From Lachnospiraceae bacterium (GTDB taxonomy: Bacteria > Bacillota > Clostridia > Lachnospirales > Lachnospiraceae), in the NCBI GenBank assembly GCA_017527205.1, contig JAFXQK010000018.1, positions 60,031-124,030 on the forward strand: a stretch of DNA of 64,000 nt, given 5' to 3'. The notes below the pieces were generated by a model. The model was not told the origin of the DNA, made no database searches, and was given only the letters and a program-made list of their open reading frames with translations. Shown in pieces: positions 17,885 to 26,735 of the stretch. Position 1 is the first letter of the stretch. The number at the start of each line of letters is the position of its first letter. Both the position numbers and the translations under genes were made by a program.

Positions 17885-18238
17885 ATGGAAGAACGGCAGG
17901 AAAATGAATATCTGATTTTGACACCCGAGGATGCCGCCCTGGTGGAGGAGAAGCTTCCGCCCGAGGAGGAGATACAGGACCTGGCAGAGTTCTTTAAAGT
18001 GTTCGGTGATTCGACCAGAGTAAAGATTCTGTTAGCACTTCTTTGTAAGGAGATGTGTGTCAATGACATTGCACTGCTCCTTGGAATGAATCAGTCCGCC
18101 ATTTCCCATCAGCTGCGGATTTTAAAACAAATGGATTTGGTCAAGAATCGCAGGGAAGGAAAAACCATTTTTTATGCGCCCGCGGACGCACACGTGATTT
18201 CCATTCTCAGCCAGGGCCTGGATCACATCGAAGAATAA
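17885..18238 (+). CDS. ArsR/SmtB family transcriptional regulator
   Basis: A 117-residue winged-helix repressor. The domain runs from about residue 38 (FKVFGDSTRVKILLALL) through the recognition helix (NQSAISHQLRILKQMDLV) to the wing (RREGKTIFYA). An ELCVxD-type metal site is only partly conserved (KEMCVNDI: one Cys), so its inducer is uncertain. The acidic N-terminal extension of ~35 residues is atypical. GGGAGG precedes ATG 17885. It is 19 bases upstream of pheA and probably cotranscribed with it, although no regulatory link to aromatic amino acids is evident. Confidence 0.85.
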   Translation: MEERQENEYLILTPEDAALVEEKLPPEEEIQDLAEFFKVFGDSTRVKILLALLCKEMCVNDIALLLGMNQSAISHQLRILKQMDLVKNRREGKTIFYAPADAHVISILSQGLDHIEE

Positions 18239-18257
18239 GGACGGAAAGAGGAAGAAT

Positions 18258-19385
18258 ATGGCAGACCTAACAGAACTCAGAGGACAACTGGATGAAATTG
18301 ACGAACAGATCGTAGCGCTCTATGAGAAGCGCATGGACGTCTGCAAGGAAGTTGCAGGATATAAAATAAATACGGGGAAAAAGGTATTTGACAGACAGAG
18401 GGAGCAGGAAAAGCTCGCAAAGGTAAAATCCATGACGCAAAATGATTTTTATGCCCGCGGGGCCGCGGAGCTGTTTGAGCTTTTGATGTCCGTCAGCAGA
18501 AAGCTCCAATACCGCATGCTGACCGAGAGCGGCGTTGAGGGGCGTCTTCCCTTTATTGGCGTGGACGAGCTCGACGCTAAGAAGGCGCGCGTGGTATTTC
18601 AGGGTGCGGACGGAGCCTACTCTCAGGCGGCCATGATGAAGTACTTTGGCAATCAGATCAAGAGCTTTCACGTGGATACCTTCCGAGAAGCCATGGAAGC
18701 TATTGATGAGGGTGCGGCGGACTTTGCCGTGTTGCCAATCGAGAATTCGACGGCGGGCATTGTCAGCGAAAATTATGATCTTTTGGCGGAGTTTGAGGAT
18801 TATATCGTGGGAGAGCAGATCATCAAGATCGAGCATTGTCTGATGGGCCTTCCGGGAACTAGACTGGAGGATGTCAAGACGGTATATTCTCACCCGCAGT
18901 CCTTAATGCAGAGTGCCAAGTTCCTTTCCGAGCATGACTGGCAGCTGATCAGCATGCAGAACAATGCTTTTGCCGCAAAGAAGGTGGCGAGTGAGGGTCG
19001 GATGGATCAGGCAGCCATTGCCAGCGAACATGCGGCAGAGATTTACGGACTTGAGGTGCTCAAGAAGGGCGTGAATCAAAGTGGCAGCAACTCCACGAGA
19101 TTCATCATCGTGACCAATCAGAGAATCTTTCTTCGGAATGCCAAAAAGATCAGCATCTGCTTTGAGGTGCCGCATGAGAGTGGTTCCCTATATCACGTAC
19201 TGTCGCACTTTATTTATAATGACCTGAACATGACGAGGATCGAGAGCCGTCCGATTCCTGAAAGAAGCTGGGAGTATCGTTTCTTTGTGGACTTCGAGGG
19301 AAACCTTGCGGACGAGGCCGTGAAAAATGCGCTGCGCGGAATTCGCGAGGAGGCCATCGGCTTAAGAATTCTGGGAAATTATTAG
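18258..19385 (+). CDS. pheA: Bifunctional chorismate mutase / prephenate dehydratase
   Basis: A 375-residue enzyme making phenylpyruvate from chorismate. Residues 1-90 are an AroQ chorismate mutase (LRGQLDEIDEQIVALYEKR, then KVFDRQREQEKL). Residues ~110-285 are prephenate dehydratase (GADGAYSQAA, PIENSTAGIVSENYDLL, and the catalytic NSTRFIIV). A C-terminal ACT domain contains ESRPIPERSWEYRFFVD, the phenylalanine-binding ESRP motif, indicating feedback inhibition. AAAGAGG lies before the start. No T-box leader is seen because the gene sits directly behind the ArsR gene. Confidence 0.95.
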   Translation: MADLTELRGQLDEIDEQIVALYEKRMDVCKEVAGYKINTGKKVFDRQREQEKLAKVKSMTQNDFYARGAAELFELLMSVSRKLQYRMLTESGVEGRLPFIGVDELDAKKARVVFQGADGAYSQAAMMKYFGNQIKSFHVDTFREAMEAIDEGAADFAVLPIENSTAGIVSENYDLLAEFEDYIVGEQIIKIEHCLMGLPGTRLEDVKTVYSHPQSLMQSAKFLSEHDWQLISMQNNAFAAKKVASEGRMDQAAIASEHAAEIYGLEVLKKGVNQSGSNSTRFIIVTNQRIFLRNAKKISICFEVPHESGSLYHVLSHFIYNDLNMTRIESRPIPERSWEYRFFVDFEGNLADEAVKNALRGIREEAIGLRILGNY

Positions 19386-19486
19386 GAGCCTTGGAAGCTT
19401 GGAAATGATAAGTGTAATCAAAAAAGACGGCAAAAAGAAATATCAAAAATAGATGATAAAAAGAGATCATCATTTGGAGAAGAGAC

Positions 19487-20788
19487 ATGAAGCATAAAGA
19501 ATTGATTTTATATCGTGAACTGTCAAAGGATCCTCTGTTTGAGCGGGTGACGCGGCTGATTTGGCGTTATGACGCAGGAGAGATGGAGCTCGCCTCGGAA
19601 GAGGAGAGGGAACAGCTTTTGGATGAGGCGTGTGAGATTGTCAGGGAGCTGATTGAGCTTGCGGAACGCTGTGGCTTTGACGGGAATCTTTGGCACTGTT
19701 ATCTTGCGGATCTTCTCGTCAATGCGGAGAACGCCTATAGTCTTGCCTGCGAACTGAAGGAGGAGCCCTCGGGGACGATCACGGAAGCCGTTGCGCAGGA
19801 TTTTGACGTCTTAAAATATTATTATGACTGGGACTTTTGCAAGATGGCCAGGGAGGTTTCCCTGCCGCAGCTAGGGCTCATCCTGAACTATTTGAGGGAT
19901 GACCGAAGCGGCAGAGCCTATAATCGCAGAATCAGCGGACATATTTGTGATCTTGCGCGGGAGATGGCAAAGGCAGGCGGTGCTGAGGAGATGCGAAAAA
20001 GTGTTGCGGAATTTTATAAGCGCTTTGGCGTAGGAAAGTTTGGACTACATAAGTCCTTCCGCATTTGTCCTGGAGAAAACGGCGTGGAGATTGAACCCAT
20101 TCGAAATATTGCACACATGAAATTTGATGATCTTGTGGGATATGAGGGAGCCAAGAAAAAGCTGCGCGACAATACGGATGCCTTTGTTGCAAGAAAGCCG
20201 GCGAACAACTGCCTTCTCTTTGGCGATGCAGGAACGGGAAAGTCCTCTAGCATCAAGGCCATGACAAACGAATATTATGAACGGGGACTCCGTGTCATTG
20301 AGATCAATAAGTATCAGTTCCAGTACTTAAGCGCCGTGATCAGCCAGATCAAGAACAGGAGCTATCGTTTCGTGATCTACATGGATGACCTGAGCTTTGA
20401 GGATTATGAGACGGATTACAAATATTTAAAGGCCGTGATTGAGGGCGGTCTGGAGAAAAAGCCGGAGAATGTTTTGATCTATGCAACCTCGAATCGCAGA
20501 CACCTGATTCGCGAGAATTATTCTGACAAGGAGGATGAGGACATGCATACCGGCGATACCGTGCAGGAGAAGCTTTCCCTGGCATATCGCTTCGGCGTCA
20601 CCATATACTTCGGCAGACCTGACAAGAAGGAATTCCAGAACATTGTAAAGACGCTGGCCGATCGCTATGGAATCGAGATGCCTGTCGAGGAGCTTCTTTT
20701 GGAGGCCAACAAGTGGGAGCTTTCTCACGGGGGATTATCAGGTAGAACGGCCAGTCAGTTTATTGATTATTTAAGGGGGATTTCATAA
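19487..20788 (+). CDS. DUF815-type AAA ATPase
   Basis: A 433-residue cytoplasmic ATPase. The N-terminal ~210 residues are helical and charged. The AAA core has Walker A GDAGTGKSS (about residue 245), Walker B FVIYMDDLSFE, and sensor ATSNRRHLIREN, as in the DUF815 family. The stop overlaps the ppx start by one base (TAATG), so it is cotranscribed with ppx and ppk1. Its substrate is unknown; the context suggests a link with polyphosphate or stress physiology (inference only). AGAAGAG precedes the ATG. Confidence 0.8.
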   Translation: MKHKELILYRELSKDPLFERVTRLIWRYDAGEMELASEEEREQLLDEACEIVRELIELAERCGFDGNLWHCYLADLLVNAENAYSLACELKEEPSGTITEAVAQDFDVLKYYYDWDFCKMAREVSLPQLGLILNYLRDDRSGRAYNRRISGHICDLAREMAKAGGAEEMRKSVAEFYKRFGVGKFGLHKSFRICPGENGVEIEPIRNIAHMKFDDLVGYEGAKKKLRDNTDAFVARKPANNCLLFGDAGTGKSSSIKAMTNEYYERGLRVIEINKYQFQYLSAVISQIKNRSYRFVIYMDDLSFEDYETDYKYLKAVIEGGLEKKPENVLIYATSNRRHLIRENYSDKEDEDMHTGDTVQEKLSLAYRFGVTIYFGRPDKKEFQNIVKTLADRYGIEMPVEELLLEANKWELSHGGLSGRTASQFIDYLRGIS

Positions 20789-22338
20789 TGAGCTTTAAAA
20801 CCTTCGCCGCCATTTCGGTGGGCAGCTTTGAACTGACGATGAAGATTTTTGAGTTTTCGGGCAAGAATACCATTCGCGAGATTGATTGTCTGAGTCAGAG
20901 GCTTGATCTGGGAAGCGAGACCTATGCCACGGGAACGCTGAGCAAGGAGAAGATCGACGACCTTTGCCGGACGCTTTTAGACTTTAAGGAGGTCATGAAG
21001 ACCTATAAGGTCGGGGCCTTCCGCGCATATGGTACGAGTGCGCTCCGAGAGACGAAGAATACTTTGATCGTTCTGGATCAGATTGCACAGCGCACGGGGA
21101 TCGAGGTAAAGATTCTCAGCAACTCGGAACAGAGATTTTTGGATTATAAATCCGTTGCATCCAAGGGGGAGAGCTTTCGTAAGATCATTGAGGAAAAGAC
21201 GGCCATCGTGGACATCAGCAACGGAAGCATTCAGCTGTCTTTGTTTGACAACGATGCCCTGATGAGCACGCAAAACCTGCGTCTTGGCGTTCTTCGACTT
21301 CAGGAGATGCTTGCACGCCTGAATGCGAGCCGTGATCAGATGGAGTCGCTGGTGGATGAGCTTGCGGGGGCGCAGCTCGCAACATACAAGAAGCTGTATT
21401 TGAAGGATCGAGAGATTCAGAACATCATTATCATGGACGACTACATTTCTCCCTGGGCCATTCGGCGTGCGGGAAATGCTGCGGATAAATCCACGATTGA
21501 GCTGGAGGATTTTGACGCGCTGATGGAGCTCTTGCATTCCAGCGGAACCATGGGCGCGGCGAAGGCGCTTGGCGTGGCGGAGGAGAAGGTGCCGCTTGTC
21601 ATGATCAGTGCGGTTTTGACGAGAAGAATCGCTAAGGTCATGGGCGCAAAAAAGGTTTGGGCACCGGGAGTCACGCTCTGCGACGGTATGGCATATGAGT
21701 ATGCGGAAGAGATCAAAATGTTCCGCGGAGAGCATGATTTTGAGAGGGACATCATCGCCTGCGCAGGCGGCATCAGCAAGCGCTACATGGGAAGCCGCAA
21801 GCGCGCGGAGACACTGGAATACCTTGCAACAACGATTTTTGACAGCATGAAGAAGGTGCATGGCATGGGAAACCGCGAGAGGCTGTACCTGCAGATCGCC
21901 GCGTTGCTTCATGACTGCGGAAAATATGTCTCCCTCGTGGACATCGGGGAGACCTCCTATGACATTATTATGGCATCGGAGATTATTGGACTTTCCCATG
22001 CGGAGCGAGAAATCGTTGCCAGCGTGGTGCGTTACAATCACAGTGATTTTATTTATTATGGCTATAACGAGAGCCGTGGCACGGACTTTTCGGGTAAGGA
22101 GAGCTATCTGACGATTGCAAAGCTGACCGCGATCCTAAGGCTGGCGAACAGTCTTGACAGAAGTCATAAGCAGAAGCTTCGTGGCATGAAGGCTAACCTT
22201 ACGGATGGCGAGCTTCGGCTGATGATTGACACGCAGGAGGACATTACGCTGGAGAAGGGCTTCTTCGATACCTCCTCTGAGTTTTTCAAGGAAGTGTTCA
22301 GCGTGGTACCCGTACTGAAAACCAAAAAGATATTTTAG
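20788..22338 (+). CDS. ppx: Ppx/GppA phosphatase with HD domain
   Basis: A 516-residue exopolyphosphatase/guanosine pentaphosphatase-type enzyme. An N-terminal ASKHA phosphatase (residues ~1-300, with YGTSALRETKN and DISNGSIQLS phosphate loops) is followed by an HD-like domain (LLHDCGKYVSL near 373). The first phosphate loop reads SVGSFELTMK, where many Ppx have an Asp and Asn; clostridial members vary here. It is directly followed by ppk1 after 12 bases, so synthesis and breakdown of polyphosphate are coded together. The choice between polyP and pppGpp as main substrate cannot be made from sequence. Confidence 0.88.
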   Translation: MSFKTFAAISVGSFELTMKIFEFSGKNTIREIDCLSQRLDLGSETYATGTLSKEKIDDLCRTLLDFKEVMKTYKVGAFRAYGTSALRETKNTLIVLDQIAQRTGIEVKILSNSEQRFLDYKSVASKGESFRKIIEEKTAIVDISNGSIQLSLFDNDALMSTQNLRLGVLRLQEMLARLNASRDQMESLVDELAGAQLATYKKLYLKDREIQNIIIMDDYISPWAIRRAGNAADKSTIELEDFDALMELLHSSGTMGAAKALGVAEEKVPLVMISAVLTRRIAKVMGAKKVWAPGVTLCDGMAYEYAEEIKMFRGEHDFERDIIACAGGISKRYMGSRKRAETLEYLATTIFDSMKKVHGMGNRERLYLQIAALLHDCGKYVSLVDIGETSYDIIMASEIIGLSHAEREIVASVVRYNHSDFIYYGYNESRGTDFSGKESYLTIAKLTAILRLANSLDRSHKQKLRGMKANLTDGELRLMIDTQEDITLEKGFFDTSSEFFKEVFSVVPVLKTKKIF

Positions 22339-22350
22339 GAGCGGCGGATT

Positions 22351-24489
22351 ATGGCGGAAAAAACGAACATCGTATTGAAAGATAGCAAATATTTCGAGAA
22401 CAGGGAGCTTTCTTGGATTTTGTTTGATCACAGAATTCTTGGAGAGGCGAGGGACAAGACCAATCCATTGTTTGAACGGTTGAAATTCCTAAGCATCACG
22501 GCTTCTAATCTGGATGAATTCTTTATGGTTCGCGTGGCCTCCATCAAGGACATGGTCAATGCAGGCTACACGAAAAAGGACATTGCGGGCATGACGCCTA
22601 AGGCGCAGCTGACTGCCATCAGCAAGGCCATACATGAGCTGGTGGAGCTGCAGTACAGTACCTGGGGAAGACAGCTGAATCCACAGCTTTTGAAGGATGG
22701 CCTGCACGTTGTTGCCCATCATGAGGACCTCGACAAGGAAGAGGGAGCCTTTGTGGATCGGTATTTTCAGGAGAACGTGTACCCCGTTCTGACGCCCATG
22801 GCCGTGGATTCCTCCAGACCCTTCCCCTTGATTCGTAATAAGACCTTGAACATCGGGGCCATGGTACGGAAAAAGAAAAAGAACAGTGAATTGGAATTTG
22901 TTACGGTTCAGGTTCCGAGCGTGTTAAACCGTATCGTGGAATTACCTCCCAAAGCAGGGGAGAAAAAAAGGGTCATCCTGCTCGAGGAGATCATCGAGAG
23001 GAATATTTCCAAGCTTTTTCTAAATTATTCCATTGTCTGTGCGCATCCCTTCCGTATCATGCGTAACGCCGACCTGACCATTGAGGAGGATGAGGCGGAG
23101 GATTTGCTTAAGGAGATCGAAAAGCAGATTAAGAAACGGCAGTGGGGAGAATGCATCCGCCTGGAGGTGGAGCAGGGCATGGATCCTCATCTTCTTGCCA
23201 TTTTGAAAAAGGAGCTGTCTATTGAGGACGGATATCTCTATGAGATTGACGGACCACTGGATTTGACGGTTTTGATGAAGCTTTATGGCTTGGAGGGCTT
23301 TGATGACTTTAAGGCACCAAAGCATGAGCCCAAGCCTGTCCCTGAGCTTCCTGCAGGCTGTCATATTTTTGAGCAGATTCGCAAGGGCGACGTGTTGATG
23401 CAACATCCCTACCAGACCTTTGAACCCGTCGTGGAATTTATTCGTCAGGCAGCAGTTGATCCCAAGGTGCTTGCCATCAAGCAGACGCTTTATCGCGTCA
23501 GCGGTAATTCGCCCATCATTGCGGCGCTTGCGCAGGCGGCAGAAAACGGAAAGCAGGTGACGGTTCTTGTAGAACTGAAGGCGCGCTTTGACGAGGAGAA
23601 CAACATTGTCTGGGCGAGAAAACTGGAGAAGGCGGGCTGTCACGTGATTTATGGACTGCTTGGCTTAAAAACCCATTCTAAGATTACGCTGGTGGTTCGC
23701 AGGGAAGAAAATGGCATTCAGCGCTATGTGCATCTTGGCACGGGAAACTACAACGACGCAACGGCAAAGCTCTATACGGACATTGGACTGCTGACCTGCT
23801 CCGAAACGGTCGGAGAGGATGCAACTGCCGTATTTAACATGCTTTCCGGATATTCTGAGCCCCTGTTCTGGAATAAATTGACGTTGGCTCCCCTGTGGCT
23901 GAAGGATCGTTTTCTGTATCTGATTGAGAGGGAAAAGCAATACGCCATGGAGGGACGAAAGGCGAGGATTATCGCAAAGATGAATTCTCTTTGTGATCCG
24001 GACATTATCGTGGCACTGTACGAAGCCAGTGCGGCAGGAGTGAAGATTGACCTGATCGTCCGCGGCATCTGCTGTCTTCGCGTAGGAATTCCGGGCGTCA
24101 GTGAAAACATTACGGTGCGCTCCATTGTCGGTAATTTTCTGGAGCATGCCAGAATCTTTTACTTTGAGAATGATGAGCATCCGGAGGTTTATTGCTCCAG
24201 CGCGGACTGGATGCCTAGAAACCTGGAACGACGCGTGGAGATTTTATTCCCCATTGACCGACAGGAGCTTAAGGATGAGTTAAAGCACGTGTTGGACGTG
24301 CAGCTTGCAGATACGGTGAAGGCGTGCGTGCTAAAGCCCGACGGAACCTATGAAAAGGTGGACGGAAGGGGCAAGAAGGCCGTGCTGGCACAGGACGTGT
24401 TCTGCAAGGAGGCTGCCAAGAAGGTAAAGGTGGCGAAGAACACGGGTGAAAGCCGCACCTTTACGCCGAAGATGGCACCATCGAATTGA
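22351..24489 (+). CDS. ppk1: Polyphosphate kinase 1
   Basis: A 712-residue PPK1 that polymerises the gamma-phosphate of ATP into polyphosphate. Domains are in the standard order: N-terminal FENRELSWILFDHRILGEA, head domain with PFPLIRNKTLN, and two phospholipase-D-like catalytic domains. The autophosphorylated His is in YVHLGTGNYND, and the second active-site segment is CSSADWMPRNLERRVE. The C-terminal ~30 residues are Lys-rich and variable. AGGAGCGG lies upstream. It is the last gene of the AAA-ppx-ppk1 operon, followed by a palindrome. Confidence 0.96.
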   Translation: MAEKTNIVLKDSKYFENRELSWILFDHRILGEARDKTNPLFERLKFLSITASNLDEFFMVRVASIKDMVNAGYTKKDIAGMTPKAQLTAISKAIHELVELQYSTWGRQLNPQLLKDGLHVVAHHEDLDKEEGAFVDRYFQENVYPVLTPMAVDSSRPFPLIRNKTLNIGAMVRKKKKNSELEFVTVQVPSVLNRIVELPPKAGEKKRVILLEEIIERNISKLFLNYSIVCAHPFRIMRNADLTIEEDEAEDLLKEIEKQIKKRQWGECIRLEVEQGMDPHLLAILKKELSIEDGYLYEIDGPLDLTVLMKLYGLEGFDDFKAPKHEPKPVPELPAGCHIFEQIRKGDVLMQHPYQTFEPVVEFIRQAAVDPKVLAIKQTLYRVSGNSPIIAALAQAAENGKQVTVLVELKARFDEENNIVWARKLEKAGCHVIYGLLGLKTHSKITLVVRREENGIQRYVHLGTGNYNDATAKLYTDIGLLTCSETVGEDATAVFNMLSGYSEPLFWNKLTLAPLWLKDRFLYLIEREKQYAMEGRKARIIAKMNSLCDPDIIVALYEASAAGVKIDLIVRGICCLRVGIPGVSENITVRSIVGNFLEHARIFYFENDEHPEVYCSSADWMPRNLERRVEILFPIDRQELKDELKHVLDVQLADTVKACVLKPDGTYEKVDGRGKKAVLAQDVFCKEAAKKVKVAKNTGESRTFTPKMAPSN

Positions 24490-24501
24490 TCATATGAAGA
24501 A

Positions 24502-24584
24502 CTCGGGGACGATACCTGACAGGCTCTCTCAGGCACGCTTGGCACACAGGCCTGAGCAGAGTCCGCCAGGTATGTCCCCTCGAG
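24502..24584. repeat. Palindromic element after ppk1
   Basis: Left arm 24502-24534 and right arm 24549-24584 are imperfect reverse complements over about 30 bases. Shared pieces are GGGGAC/GTCCCC, ATACCTG/CAGGTAT, CTCT/AGAG and TCAGGC/GCCTGA, with a ~14-base loop. There is no T run, so it is not a plain terminator. The sequence differs from the 3.8 and 40.8 kb family. Confidence 0.75.
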
Positions 24585-24677
24585 GTTGTTCAAAGTTATA
24601 ATGAATTTGGTATGCATTAAATTGGCATGAAGGCATGAAAATAATATAGTTTGTATATGAATTTAGCAGGTGGTAAT

Positions 24678-25928
24678 ATGCGAGTGATTTTGGCATCGGG
24701 ATCGCCGAGAAGGCGAGAGCTGCTAGAGCAGCTGGGAATAGAATATGAGGTTCGTGTGAGTGAGGCAGATGAGAACATAACGCCAGGCATGAAGCCGCAC
24801 GAGGCCGTGGAGGAGCTATCGTACCGTAAGGCGAAGGCCGTATGGGATCTTCTTCCGGAAAAGGATACGGTGGTCGGTGCGGATACGGTAGTCGTTCTCG
24901 AGGATCAAATTCTTGGAAAGCCTAAGGATGCCGAGCAGGCAATGGAAATGCTAAGACACCTTCAGGGACGGGAGCATTTCGTCGATACCGGCGTAACCAT
25001 CCTGACGAAGGATGGTCTGCGGAAAACCTTTTATGAGGAGACAAAGGTCATCGTGACGCCCATGAGCGAGGAAGAAATTCGCTCGTACGTATCGACGGGT
25101 GATCCGCTGGACAAGGCAGGAGCCTATGGCATTCAGGGAGAATTTGCAAAATACGTAAAGGGGATTGAGGGCGATTACAATTGCGTCGTAGGATTGCCTG
25201 CAGGAAGACTCTATCAGGAGCTTTCGAGATTGGAAAGAAGTCAGGCGGAGAAGAAGGCTGTCATTTTTGACCTTGACGGAACGCTGTCTGACACGATCCA
25301 CAGTCTGACCTATTGTGGCAACGAGATGCTAAAGGAATTTGGTCTTGGCCCATTTGTGGACAAGGATTATCAATACTTTGCGGGAGATGGCGCGGCAAAC
25401 CTTGTAAAACGCGCGCTTCGTGCGGCGGGGGATGCAAATCTGTCGCACTTTGATGCCGCATTTCAAAAATATCGGGAGCTTTTTGCCGTACATTGCATGG
25501 ATGGTGTCAGGCCCTTTGATGGCATGGTTGAACTGATTCGTGAGCTGAAGCGGCGCGGCATTAAGATCGCAGTGCTCTCGAATAAGCCTCATGCCCAGAC
25601 CATTCAGGTTGTAGAGACATTGTTCGGCGCTGGCGTGTTTGATGCCATTCAGGGGCAGGAGGCAGGCCTTGCGATCAAACCAAGCCCGCAGGGAGTATAC
25701 CGCATTTTGGACAACTGGAGGGCGGCAGGGGAACAAATTACCCCTGCAAACCTGTTATATCTGGGGGACACCGGAACGGACGTCTTAACGGGACGCGGCG
25801 CAGGGGCCTTCACCGTCGGGGCTCTCTGGGGCTTCCGTGAAAAGGAAGAACTGATCTGGCACGGGGCTGACGCGCTCATCGAAACGCCCCTGGAGTTACT
25901 CCAATTCGTGACAAATTTTGAAAAGTAG
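24678..25928 (+). CDS. Maf-type nucleotide pyrophosphatase fused to HAD phosphatase
   Basis: A 416-residue fusion. Residues 1-190 are a Maf/YhdE-type nucleoside triphosphate pyrophosphatase (ILASGSPRRRELL, VGADTVVV, DKAGAYGIQG, VVGLP), which removes non-canonical or excess dNTP/NTP. Residues ~200-416 are a HAD hydrolase of the phosphoglycolate phosphatase type: VIFDLDGTLSDT with the nucleophile Asp, LSNKPHAQT, and GDTGTDVLTGRGAGA. ATG 24678 follows AGGTGG. Both halves keep their catalytic motifs, so both are probably active. A monophosphate released by Maf could be a HAD substrate (inference). Confidence 0.9.
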   Translation: MRVILASGSPRRRELLEQLGIEYEVRVSEADENITPGMKPHEAVEELSYRKAKAVWDLLPEKDTVVGADTVVVLEDQILGKPKDAEQAMEMLRHLQGREHFVDTGVTILTKDGLRKTFYEETKVIVTPMSEEEIRSYVSTGDPLDKAGAYGIQGEFAKYVKGIEGDYNCVVGLPAGRLYQELSRLERSQAEKKAVIFDLDGTLSDTIHSLTYCGNEMLKEFGLGPFVDKDYQYFAGDGAANLVKRALRAAGDANLSHFDAAFQKYRELFAVHCMDGVRPFDGMVELIRELKRRGIKIAVLSNKPHAQTIQVVETLFGAGVFDAIQGQEAGLAIKPSPQGVYRILDNWRAAGEQITPANLLYLGDTGTDVLTGRGAGAFTVGALWGFREKEELIWHGADALIETPLELLQFVTNFEK

Positions 25929-26051
25929 CAACAGGCCAAATTAGACATATTTCTGTTACAATTAGCATTATGGATTTCAAAATGATTGAAATAGTGTTAT
26001 GATTTAATATGTTATAATCTGCAGATATTAGGGAAACTGGGAGGACATGTC

Positions 26052-26315
26052 ATGAGAGAATATGATGATGCCGTTTTAGAGTGTTTTTTGAAGAATCAGG
26101 GACAGTTATTTCCTGAGCCTGTTGCAGAAACGCTGGAGGAGGCCGAGGAGTTCCTGGAGGATTGTATGGCAACGGTGGCAGAATCCTTGGAGGAGGTTTT
26201 GGAATACTTCGAGGAAGTCGGCGTAGATCTGGAGGGCGCTGAAGGAGAAGAGGTTTTAGAAAATGACGAGGTCTTTGACGTTGGCGATGGAAGATATCTG
26301 ATCGTGGAGGGATAA
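26052..26315 (+). CDS. Small acidic hypothetical protein
   Basis: An 87-residue, strongly acidic protein (about one third Asp/Glu) with the pattern LFPEPVAETLEEAEEFLEDC, a helical middle, and a C-terminal VGDGRYLIVEG. It has no signal peptide or membrane segment. Similar small proteins occur in Lachnospiraceae genomes, but I know no function for them. A GGGAGG-like site lies before the ATG and TTATGATTTAATAT/TATAATCT upstream offers a promoter. It is separated from the exopolysaccharide operon by a promoter and leader. Confidence 0.7.
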   Translation: MREYDDAVLECFLKNQGQLFPEPVAETLEEAEEFLEDCMATVAESLEEVLEYFEEVGVDLEGAEGEEVLENDEVFDVGDGRYLIVEG

Positions 26316-26348
26316 AAAAGTAAGGGCTTTCATTTTTGCGCTATTTAT

Positions 26349-26356
26349 GGTATAAT
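26349..26356 (+). promoter_or_regulatory. Extended -10 promoter of the Pel-type operon
   Basis: TGGTATAAT forms an extended -10 (TATAAT 26351-26356) with no strong -35. It is followed by a ~90-base leader that can fold: ATGCCTCC near 26371 pairs with GGGGGCAT near 26399, and a second hairpin contains the GAAACGAT/GATTTC repeat. I do not recognise a c-di-GMP riboswitch. Confidence 0.5.
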
Positions 26357-26450
26357 AGATGCTCAACATAATGCCTCCTTTTGAAAAAATGATATTACGG
26401 GGGCATGAAACGATCACGGAGCGATTTCATTTAAGAAAGGATATCATAAA

Positions 26451-26714
26451 ATGACGGAAACGAAGCGCTATCAGCTTCGTCATGCAGCAGGAAAGTTTTG
26501 GCTGCTTGACATGCAGCAGGAGCCTGAAAAATACCGCGCACCAGTGGCCATGAATGAAACGGGAGCCATGATTTTGGAGCATTATTGGAAACGAAATGAT
26601 CCGATGGATGCCGCCAGGGCACTGAGCGAAACATATGAAATAAGCCTGGAGGAAGCCCTTCCGGACGTGAAGGCGTTTTTGGAAGAGCTGAGGCGCCAGG
26701 GAATTGTATTATAG
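26451..26714 (+). CDS. PqqD family protein at the head of the Pel-type operon
   Basis: An 87-residue winged-helix PqqD-like protein. Hallmarks are the central MNETGAMILEHYW motif and the C-terminal ALPDVKAFLEELRRQGIVL helix. PqqD proteins bind leader peptides of ribosomally made peptides and present them to modifying enzymes. No radical SAM partner or precursor is adjacent. It is separated by only 21 bases from the PelD-like gene. Two further PqqD domains lie at 46 kb and 51 kb. It may serve the putative peptide system downstream or have been recruited into polysaccharide control (inference). Confidence 0.8.
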   Translation: MTETKRYQLRHAAGKFWLLDMQQEPEKYRAPVAMNETGAMILEHYWKRNDPMDAARALSETYEISLEEALPDVKAFLEELRRQGIVL

Positions 26715-26735
26715 AGTTTGAGAGGACAGGAAAAG

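Noticed and set aside
20977..22041. 354-codon antisense frame inside ppx
   Set aside because: It is a shadow of the well-supported ppx gene with no start signal and no family features.
26316..26450. c-di-GMP riboswitch upstream of the Pel-type operon
   Set aside because: The leader can fold, but the conserved GEMM core features are not visible. Control is more likely through PelD.
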